Of a stretch of DNA of 64,000 bases, positions 56,624-64,000 are shown one piece after another (the first letter of the stretch is position 1; each line of letters starts with the position of its first letter). Position numbers and translations under genes: made by a program. Where the stretch lies: NCBI RefSeq assembly GCF_902167145.1, contig NC_050102.1, positions 10,850,850 through 10,914,849 of the forward strand, written 5' to 3'. The DNA comes from Zea mays (taxonomy: Eukaryota > Streptophyta > Magnoliopsida > Poales > Poaceae). Below the pieces are notes generated by a model, which was not told the DNA's origin, did not search any database, and saw only the letters and a program-made list of their open reading frames with translations.

Positions 56624-57971
56624 TGATAGTCACCTAGAGGGGGGGCGAATAGGGCGAAACTGAAATTCTCAAAAATAATCACAACTACAAGCCGGGTTAG
56701 CGTTAGAAATATGAACGAGTCCGCGAGGGGGCGTAAAAACAAATCGCAAGCGAGTAAAGTGGTGAGACATAAGGATTTGTTTTACCGAGGTTCGGTTTTC
56801 GTAAACCTTCTCCCCGTTGAGGAGGCCACAAAGGCCGGGTCTCTTTCAACCCTTTCCCTCTCTCAAACGGTCCCTCAGACCGGATGAGCTTTCTCTTCTC
56901 AATCACTCGGAACACAAAGTTCCTACAAGGATCACCACAAGATTGGTTTCTCTTGCCTCAATTACAAGTGAGTTTGATTGCAATAAAGAATCAAGAAGGA
57001 AGAAAGCAATCCAAGCGCAAGAGCTCGAAAGAACACAAGCAAATCTCTCTCACTAGTCACTAAAACTTTGTGTGGAATTTGGGAGAGGATTTGATCTCTT
57101 GAGTGTGTCTAGAATTGAATGCCTAGCTCTTGTAAGTGGTTGGAAGTGTGAAAACTTGGATGCAATGAATGGTGGGTGGTTGGGGGTATTTATAGCCCCA
57201 ACCACCAAACTAGCCGTTTGGTGGGGCTGACTGTCGTATGGTGCACCAGACAGTCCGGTGCACACCGGACATGTCCGGTGCGCCAGCCACGTCACCAAAG
57301 CCGTTGGGTTCTGACCGTTGGAGCTCTGTCTTCTGGGCTCGCCTGGATGTCCGGTGGTGCACCGGACATGTACTGTAGAGTGTCCGGTGCGCCAGTATGG
57401 GCGCGCCTGACTTCTGCGCGCGCTGGCGCGCATTCAATGCGCTGCAGGTAGCCGTTGGCGCCGAAGTACCCGTTGCTTCGATGTTACACCGGACAGTCCG
57501 GTGTACACCGGACATGTCCGGTGAATTATAGCGGACTAGCCGTTGCGAATTCCCGAAGCTGGCGAGTTCCAGAGCCGCTCTTCCTTGGAGCACCGGACAC
57601 TGTCCGGTGTACACCGGACAGTCCGGTGTACACCGGACAGTCCGGTGAATTATAGCGGAGCGCCTCTGGATTTTCCCAAAGGTGACGAGTTTGACTGGGA
57701 GTCCTCTGGTGCACCGGACACTGTCCGGTGGTGCACCGAACACTGTCCGGTGGCACACCGGACAGTCCAGTGCGCCAGACCAGAGGTGCCTTCGGTTGTC
57801 CCTTTGCTCTTTTGTTGAGCCCTATACTCGGTCTTTTTATTGGCTAAGTGTGAACCTTTGTCACCTGTATGACTTATACACTAGAGCAAACTAGTTAGTC
57901 CAATTATTTGTATTGGGCAATTCAACCACCAAAATCAATTAGGAACTAGGTGTAAGCCTAATTCCCTTTCA
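56624..57971 (-). repeat. 3' LTR of Sirevirus D
   Basis: 1,348 bp, TGATAGTCACC to CCCTTTCA, with the palindrome cluster at about 57246-57770. It includes a back-to-back pair of palindromes near 57597-57647 not seen in A. No partner LTR in the window, so it cannot be dated. Confidence 0.9.
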
Positions 57972-58780
57972 ATCTCCCCCTTTTTGGTGATTGATGCCAA
58001 CACAAACCAAAGCAAATATAGAAGTTCATAATGGAACTAGCTTGCATAATGTAAGTGCAATGGTTGCTTGGAATTGAGCCAATACTTATAAGATATGCAT
58101 GGATTGTTTCTTCAATTTTTGACATTTTGGACCACGCTTGCACCATATGTTTAGTTTTTCCAAATTCTTTTGTAAATCCTTTTCAAAGGTAAATGAATAA
58201 GATTTTGCGAAGCATTTTCAAGATTTGAAATTTTCTCCCCTTGTTTCAAATGCTTTTTCTTTGACTAAACAAAACTCCCCCTAAATGAAATTCTCCTCTT
58301 AGTGTTCAAGAGGGTTTTGTCATATTAATTTTGAAAAATTACTCTCTCCCCCTGGTGAACACAATGAGATACTAATTTGAAATTTACCAATTGAAAATCC
58401 TTAGTTTGTGAAAAATAAGTGGTGGTGCGGTCCTTTTGCTTTAGGCTCATACTTTCTCCCCCTTTGGCTTGAATCGCCAAAAACGGAATCATTAGAGCCC
58501 TTCGAATTACTCTCTCCTCCTTTGGTCATAAATAAATGAGTGAAGATTATACCAAAGTTGGAGTCCGCTTGCTTTTGGACTTTCCCCCAAAAGATGGAGA
58601 GATGCGTGGAGCGACGGCGAAGGATGAGTTGCGGAGTGGAAGCCTTTTGTCTTCGCCGAAGACTCCAATTCCCTTTCAATATACCTATGACTTGGTTTGA
58701 AATTCACTTGAAAACACATTAGTCATAGCACATGAAAGAGTCATGATCAAAGGTATATATCAATTAGCTATGTGTGCAGA
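57972..58780 (-). other. multiple polypurine-tract region of D
   Basis: CTCCCCC or CTCCCC blocks near 57974, 58236, 58276, 58347 and 58457, the same plan as in A. No gene is seen. Confidence 0.7.
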
Positions 58781-61700
58781 TTAACAAAAGAAGTTCCTGG
58801 AATCAAGAATATTTAGCTCATGCCTAAGTTTGTTAAAAGTTTGTTCATCAAGTGGCTTGGTAAAGATATCGGCTAATTGATCTTTAGTATTAATGTAAGA
58901 AATCTCGATATCTCCCTTTTGTTGGTGATCCCTTAAAAAGTGATACCGAATGGCTATGTGTTTAGTGCGGCTATGCTCGACGGGATCATCTGCCATTTTG
59001 ATTGCACTCTCATTATCACATAGAAGAGGAATTTTGGTTAATTTGTAACCATAGTCCCTGAGGGTTTGCCTCATCCAAAGTAGTTGCGCGCAACAATGTC
59101 CTGCGGCAATATACTCGGCTTCGGCGGTAGAAAGAGCTACGGAATTTTGCTTCTTTGAAGCCCAAGACACCAAGGATCTTCCCAAGAACTGGCAAGTCCC
59201 CGATGTGCTCTTTCTATTAATCTTACACCCCGCCCAATCGGCATCCGAATAACCAATCAAATCAAATGTGGATCCCCGAGGGTACCAAAGCCCAAACTTA
59301 GGAGTATAAGCCAAATATCTCAAGATTCGTTTTACGGCCGTAAGGTGGGATTCCTTAGGGTCGGATTGGAATCTTGCACACATGCAAACGGAAAGCATAA
59401 TGTCCGATCGAGATGCACATAAATAGAGTAATGAACCTATCATTGACCGATATACCTTTTGATTGACGGATTTACCTCCCGTGTCGAGGTCGAGAAGCCC
59501 ATTGGTTCCCATGGGTGTCTTGATGGGTTTAGCATCCTTCATTCCAAACTTGGTTAGAATGTCTTGAGTATACTTTGTTTGGCTAATGAAGGTGCCTTCT
59601 TGGAGTTGCTTGACTTGGAATCCTAGAAAATACTTCAACTCCCCCATCATCGACATCTCGAATTTTTGTGTCATGATCCTACTAAATTCTTCACATGTAG
59701 ATTCGTTAGTAGACCCAAATATGATATCATCAACATAAATTTGGCATACGAACAAATCATTGTCAAGAGTTTTAGTAAATAAGGTAGGATCGGCCTTTCC
59801 AACTTTGAAGCCTTTAGCAATGAGGAAATCTCTAAGGCATTCATACCATGCTCTTGGGGCTTGCTTGAGCCCATAAAGCGCCTTAGAGAGCCTATAGACA
59901 TGGTTAGGGTACTCATTGTCTTCAAAGCCGGGAGGTTGCTCAACATAGACTTCTTCCTTGATTGGTCCATTGAGGAAGGCACTCTTCACGTCCATTTGGT
60001 AGAGCTTGAAGCCATGGTAAGTAGCATAGGCTAATAATATACGAATGGACTCTAGCCTAGCTACGGGTGCATAAGTTTCACCGAAATCCAAACCTTCGAC
60101 TTGGGAGTATCCCTTGGCCACAAGTCGGGCTTTGTTCCTTATCACCACACCATGCTCATCTTGCTTGTTGCGGAACACCCATTTGGTTCCTACAACATTT
60201 TGATCAGGACGTGGAACCAAATACCATACCTCGTTCCTAGTGAAATTGTTGAGCTCCTCTTGCATTGCCACCACCCAATCCGAATCTTGAAGTGCTTCCT
60301 CTACCCTATGTGGCTCAATAGAGGAAACAAAAGAGTAATGTTCACAGAAATGAGCAACACGAGATCTAGTGGTTACCCCCTTATGGATGTCGCCGAGGAT
60401 GGTGTCGACGGGGTGATCTCGTTGGATTGCTTGGTGGACCCTTGGGTGTGGCGGCCTTTGTTCTTCATCCTCCTTGTCTTGATCATTTGCATCTCCCCCT
60501 TGATCATTGTCGTCATCTTGAGGTGGCTCATTTGCTTGATCTTCTATTTCATCTACTTGAGCTTCATCCTCACTTTGCGTTGGTGGGGATGCTTGCGTGG
60601 AGGAGGATGGTTGATCTTGTGCATTTGGAGGCTCTTCGGATTCCTTAGGACATACATCCCCAATGGACATGTTCCTTAGCGCGATGCACGAAGCCTCTTC
60701 AATACCTATCTCATCAAGATCAACTTGCTCTACTTGAGAGCCGTTAGTCTCATCAAACACAACGTCACAAGAAACTTCAACTTGTCCAGAGGACTTGTTA
60801 AAGACCCTATATGCCCTTGTGTTTGAATCATATCCTAGTAAAAAGCCTTCTACAGTCTTAGGAGCAAATTTAGATTTTCTACCTCTTTTAACAAGAATAA
60901 AGCATTTGCTACCAAAGACTCTAAAATATGAAATATTGGGCTTTTTACCGGTTAGGAGTTCATACGATGTCTTCTTGAGGATTCGGTGTAGATATAACCG
61001 GTTGATGGCGTAGCAGGCGGTGTTGACCGCCTCGGCCCAAAACCGATCTGAAGTCTTGTACTCATCAAGCATGGTTCTTGCCATGTCCAATAGAGTTCTA
61101 TTCTTCCTCTCCACTACACCATTTTGTTGTGGTGTGTAGGGAGAGGAGAACTCATGCTTGATTCCCTCCTCCTCAAGGAAGCCTTCAATTTGAGAGTTCT
61201 TGAACTCCGTTCCGTTGTCGCTTCTAATCTTTTTGATCCTCAAGCCGAACTCATTTTGAGCATGTCTCACTTTTAAAGTCTCTTGGGTATGAGATTTTTC
61301 CTGCAAAAAGAACACCCAAGTGAAGCGAGAATAATCATCCATAATAACTAGACAGTACTTACTCCCTCCGATGCTTATGTAAGCGATCGGGCCGAATAGA
61401 TCCATGTGTAGGAGCTCCAGTGGCCTGTCAGTCGTCATGATGTTCTTGTGTGGATGATGGGCACCAACTTGCTTTCCTGCTTGGCATGTGCTACAAACTC
61501 TGTCTTTCTCAAAATGAACATTGGTTAGTCCTAAAATGTGCTCTCCCTTTAGAAGCTTATGAAGATTTTTCATCCCAACATGGGCTAGTCGGCGGTGCCA
61601 GAGCCAACCCATGTTAGTCTTAGCAATTAAGCAAGTGTCAAGTTCAGCTCTATCAAAATCTACCAAGTATAGCTGACCTTCCAACACTCCCTTAAATGCT

Positions 61701-62017
61701 ATTGAATCATCACTTCTTCTAAAGACAGTGACACCTATATCAGTGAATAGACAGTTGTAACCCATTTTGCATAATTGAGATACAGAAAGCAAATTGTAAT
61801 CTAATGAATCTACAAGAAAAACATTGGAAATAGAATGGTCAGGAGATATAGCAATTTTACCCAATCCTTTGACCAAACCTTGGTTTCCATCCCCGAATGT
61901 GATCGCTCGTTGGGGATCTTGGTTTTTCTCGTAGGAGGAGAACATTTTCTTCTCCCCAGTCATGTGGTTTGTGCACCCGCTATCGATGATCCAACTTGAG
62001 CCCCCGGATGCATAAAC
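58781..62017 (-). CDS. pol: Pol polyprotein of Sirevirus D, intact
   Basis: Open from just after TAG (62018-62020) to the stop at 58781; 1,060 residues from the Met of NHMTG. Protease, integrase finger ([15 protein letters not shown]), catalytic motifs ([22 protein letters not shown]), RT ([20 protein letters not shown]) and RNase H ([27 protein letters not shown]) are all present. Compared with A, two residues are missing between integrase D188 and D251 ([11 protein letters not shown] against [13 protein letters not shown]), an in-frame 6-bp loss near 61266 outside the catalytic motifs. No lesions were found, so with the gag below this is the most intact Sirevirus in the window. Confidence 0.9.
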   Translation of the reverse strand, partial: VYASGGSSWIIDSGCTNHMTGEKKMFSSYEKNQDPQRAITFGDGNQGLVKGLGKIAISPDHSISNVFLVDSLDYNLLSVSQLCKMGYNCLFTDIGVTVFRRSDDSIAFKGVLEGQLYLVDFDRAELDTCLIAKTNMGWLWHRRLAHVGMKNLHKLLKGEHILGLTNVHFEKDRVCSTCQAGKQVGAHHPHKNIMTTDRPLELLHMDLFGPIAYISIGGSKYCLVIMDDYSRFTWVFFLQEKSHTQETLKVRHAQNEFGLRIKKIRSDNGTEFKNSQIEGFLEEEGIKHEFSSPYTPQQNGVVERKNRTLLDMARTMLDEYKTSDRFWAEAVNTACYAINRLYLHRILKKTSYELLTGKKPNISYFRVFGSKCFILVKRGRKSKFAPKTVEGFLLGYDSNTRAYRVFNKSSGQVEVSCDVVFDETNGSQVEQVDLDEIGIEEASCIALRNMSIGDVCPKESEEPPNAQDQPSSSTQASPPTQSEDEAQVDEIEDQANEPPQDDDNDQGGDANDQDKEDEEQRPPHPRVHQAIQRDHPVDTILGDIHKGVTTRSRVAHFCEHYSFVSSIEPHRVEEALQDSDWVVAMQEELNNFTRNEVWYLVPRPDQNVVGTKWVFRNKQDEHGVVIRNKARLVAKGYSQVEGLDFGETYAPVARLESIRILLAYATYHGFKLYQMDVKSAFLNGPIKEEVYVEQPPGFEDNEYPNHVYRLSKALYGLKQAPRAWYECLRDFLIAKGFKVGKADPTLFTKTLDNDLFVCQIYVDDIIFGSTNESTCEEFSRIMTQKFEMSMMGELKYFLGFQVKQLQEGTFISQTKYTQDILTKFGMKDAKPIKTPMGTNGLLDLDTGGKSVNQKVYRSMIGSLLYLCASRSDIMLSVCMCARFQSDPKESHLTAVKRILRYLAYTPKFGLWYPRGSTFDLIGYSDADWAGCKINRKSTSGTCQFLGRSLVSWASKKQNSVALSTAEAEYIAAGHCCAQLLWMRQTLRDYGYKLTKIPLLCDNESAIKMADDPVEHSRTKHIAIRYHFLRDHQQKGDIEISYINTKDQLADIFTKPLDEQTFNKLRHELNILDSRNFFC

Positions 62018-62030
62018 CTACAAAACAAGT

Positions 62031-64000
62031 TTAGTTCTTGACTTTAGGTACCCAAACGGTTTTGGGTCCTTTGGCATTAGAAACAAGAACTTTGGGTACC
62101 CAAACACAAGTCTTGGAGCCCTTGTGTTTGCCCCCAACAAACTTGGCAACTACCTTGCCGGATTTGTTAGTTAAAACATATGATACATCAAAAGTTTTGA
62201 ATAAAATGTTATGATCATTTGATGCACTAGGAGTTTTCCTTTTAGGCAACTTAGCACGGGTTGGTTGCCTAGAACTAGATGTCTCACCCTTATACATAAA
62301 AGCATGATTTGGGCCAGAGTGAGACTTCCTAGAGTGAATTCTCCTAATTTTGCTCTCGGGATAACCGACAGGGTACAAAATGTAACCCTCGTTATCCTGA
62401 GGCACGGGAGCCTTGCCCTTTACAAAATTAGACAATCTTTTAGGAGGGGCATTAAGTTTGACATTGTCTCCCCTTTGGAAGCCAATGCCATCCTTGATGC
62501 CAGGACGTCTCCCATTATAAAGCATACTACGAGCAAATTTAAATTTTTCATTCTCTAAGTTATGCTCGGCAATTTTAGCATCTAATTTTGCTATATGATC
62601 ATTTTGTTGTTTAATTAAAGACATGTGATCATGAATAGCATTAATATCAACATCTCTACATCTAGTACAAATAGATACATGCTCAACGATAGATGTAGAG
62701 GGTTTGCAAGATTTTAATTCTACAACCTTAGCATGTAATATATCGTTTTCACTTCTAAGGTTAGAAATAGTAGCATTGCAAACATCAAAATCTTTAGCCT
62801 TAGCAAGCAATTTCTCATTTTCAACTTTAAGGCTGGCAAGGGTAATGCTCAATTCTTCAATTTTAGCAAGCAAATCATCATTGTCATTTCTATGATTGGG
62901 AATTGAAACATTACAAGCATTTGAATCAACCTTAGCAATTAATTTAGCATTTTCATTTCTAAGATTGTTAATAGTTTCATGGCAAGTGCTTAGCTCACTA
63001 GATAGTTTTTCACATTTTTCTACTTCAAGAGCATAAGCATTTTTAACCTTAACATGCTTCTTATTTTCTTTAATTAGGAAGTCCTCTTGGGAATCCAAAA
63101 GGTCATCCTTCTCATGAATGGCACTAATTAATTCATTTAACTTTTCCTTTTGTTCCATGTTAAGATTGGCAAAAAGGGTACGCAAATTATCTTCCTCATC
63201 ACTAGCATTATCATCACTAGAAGATTCATATTTAGTGGAGGATTTTGATTTAACCTTCTTCCTTTTGCCGTCCTTTGCCATGAGGCACTTGTGGCCGACG
63301 TTGGGGAAGAGAAGTCCCTTGGTGACGACGATGTTGGCGGCGTCCTCGTCGGAGGAGGAGTCGGTGGAGCTCTCGTCCGAGTCCCACTCCCGGCAAACAT
63401 GGGCATCACCGCCCTTCTTTTTGAGGTACCTCTTCTTTTCTCTTCTCTTGCCCTTCTTATCGTCGCCCCTGTCACTGTCACTAGATAGTGGACATTTAGC
63501 AATAAAATGACCGGGCTTACCACATTTGTAGCAAACTTTCTTGGAGCGGGACTTGTAGTCTTTCCCCCTCCTTTGCTTGAGGATTTGACGGAAGCTCTTG
63601 ATGATGAGCGCCATCTCCTCGTTGTCGAGCTTGGAAGCATCGATGGGTTGTCTACTTGATGTAGACTCCTCCTTCTTCTCCTCCATCACCTTGAATGCGA
63701 CCGGTTGTGCTTCGGGTGTGGAGGAGGTGCCTTGCTCGATGATTTTCTTTGAGCCTTTAATCATTAGCTCAAAGCTCATAAATTTTTCTATTACTTCCTC
63801 GGGAGACATTAGCTTATATCTAGGATCACCTCGAATTAATTGAACTTGTGTAGGATTAAGAAATACGAGGGATCTAAGAATAACCTTGACCATCTCATGG
63901 TCATCCCATTTTTCGCTCCCTAGGTTGCGCACTTGGTTCACCAAGGTCTTCAAGCAGTTGTACATATCTTGTGGATCCTCCCCTTGGTGAAGCATGAAGT
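62031..64000 (-). CDS. gag: Gag of Sirevirus D, open, 5' part beyond window
   Basis: Open from the window edge (about 63995) to the stop at 62031, over 650 residues. It contains the C-terminal part of the UBN2-like domain (MLHQGEDPQDMYN), the zinc knuckle CYKCGKPGHFIAKC (about 63500-63540), a Ser/Asp-rich stretch, and a long Leu/Asn/Glu-rich coiled region with repeated NLRNEN-type words and CTRCRDVDI. The basic tail ends WVPKVKN. It serves as the reference showing the two frameshifts in A's gag. The N-terminal roughly 200 residues are outside the window. Confidence 0.88.
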   Translation of the reverse strand, partial: FMLHQGEDPQDMYNCLKTLVNQVRNLGSEKWDDHEMVKVILRSLVFLNPTQVQLIRGDPRYKLMSPEEVIEKFMSFELMIKGSKKIIEQGTSSTPEAQPVAFKVMEEKKEESTSSRQPIDASKLDNEEMALIIKSFRQILKQRRGKDYKSRSKKVCYKCGKPGHFIAKCPLSSDSDRGDDKKGKRREKKRYLKKKGGDAHVCREWDSDESSTDSSSDEDAANIVVTKGLLFPNVGHKCLMAKDGKRKKVKSKSSTKYESSSDDNASDEEDNLRTLFANLNMEQKEKLNELISAIHEKDDLLDSQEDFLIKENKKHVKVKNAYALEVEKCEKLSSELSTCHETINNLRNENAKLIAKVDSNACNVSIPNHRNDNDDLLAKIEELSITLASLKVENEKLLAKAKDFDVCNATISNLRSENDILHAKVVELKSCKPSTSIVEHVSICTRCRDVDINAIHDHMSLIKQQNDHIAKLDAKIAEHNLENEKFKFARSMLYNGRRPGIKDGIGFQRGDNVKLNAPPKRLSNFVKGKAPVPQDNEGYILYPVGYPESKIRRIHSRKSHSGPNHAFMYKGETSSSRQPTRAKLPKRKTPSASNDHNILFKTFDVSYVLTNKSGKVVAKFVGGKHKGSKTCVWVPKVLVSNAKGPKTVWVPKVKN

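Larger units (their letters stand above)
56624..64000 (-). mobile_element. Sirevirus D (same family as A), truncated by window end
   Basis: Starts TGATAGTCACC at 56624, after a presumptive GTCGT target site in the right LTR of G. The 3' LTR, polypurine region, complete pol and most of gag are present; the 5' LTR is off the window. Sequence and layout match A closely, but LTR and internal differences are numerous enough to make D a separate copy, not a recent duplicate. Confidence 0.9.

Overview
The window looks like maize (Zea mays) or another Zea nuclear genome. One low-copy plant gene lies at the left. To its right is a block of about 57 kb made of nested LTR retrotransposons. Two internal signs point to Zea: a large Ty3/gypsy element whose LTRs resemble maize Huck, and several Ty1/copia Sirevirus copies of the Ji/Opie type with LTR palindromes built on CACCGGAC-GTCCGGTG. 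Family names come from recognising the sequence, not from a database search. All coordinates were read by hand.

Layout. 1-6628 is host sequence. It holds a non-autonomous hAT element (923-1717, 8-bp target duplication) and a complete seven-exon bHLH transcription factor gene of the UNE12 type on the minus strand (2811-5833, 285 aa). A Tourist-like MITE sits in its third intron, and its short promoter stops at the retrotransposon block. At 6629 a minus-strand Huck-like Ty3/gypsy element ('G') begins. Its left LTR (6629-7325 plus 16775-17429) is split by a minus-strand Sirevirus ('A', 7326-16769, TSD GGAGG). G's internal region runs 17430-28204 (pol 21651-25712, gag 25679-28144, a long GC-rich 3' tail 17446-21650). 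G's right LTR starts at 28205 and is split twice: by a Sirevirus complex ('C', 28344-55982, TSD AAACC) and by another Sirevirus ('D', from 56624) that runs off the right end.

C is not a normal provirus. It reads LTR-internal-LTR-internal-LTR with one target duplication around the whole. Its middle LTR is split by a plus-strand, non-coding retrotransposon ('E', 37024-47738, TSD GGTGC). E has two LTRs of 4,648 bp around only 1.4 kb of internal sequence.

Relative ages from LTR pairs, read by eye, match the nesting: G is oldest (about 2-3% LTR divergence), then C (about 1.3%), A (about 0.9%) and E (about 0.1%). G's gag and pol carry seven in-frame stops, all TAG. Most Sirevirus ORFs are long with one or two lesions: A has intact pol but broken gag, C copy 1 has both broken, C copy 2 has intact gag and one stop in pol, and D is open in both ORFs as far as the window shows. 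I see no new host system. The main points of interest are the three-LTR Sirevirus, the giant-LTR element E, the all-TAG decay of G, the LTR-only placement of every insertion, and a splice-acceptor-like gag/pol junction in all four Sirevirus copies.
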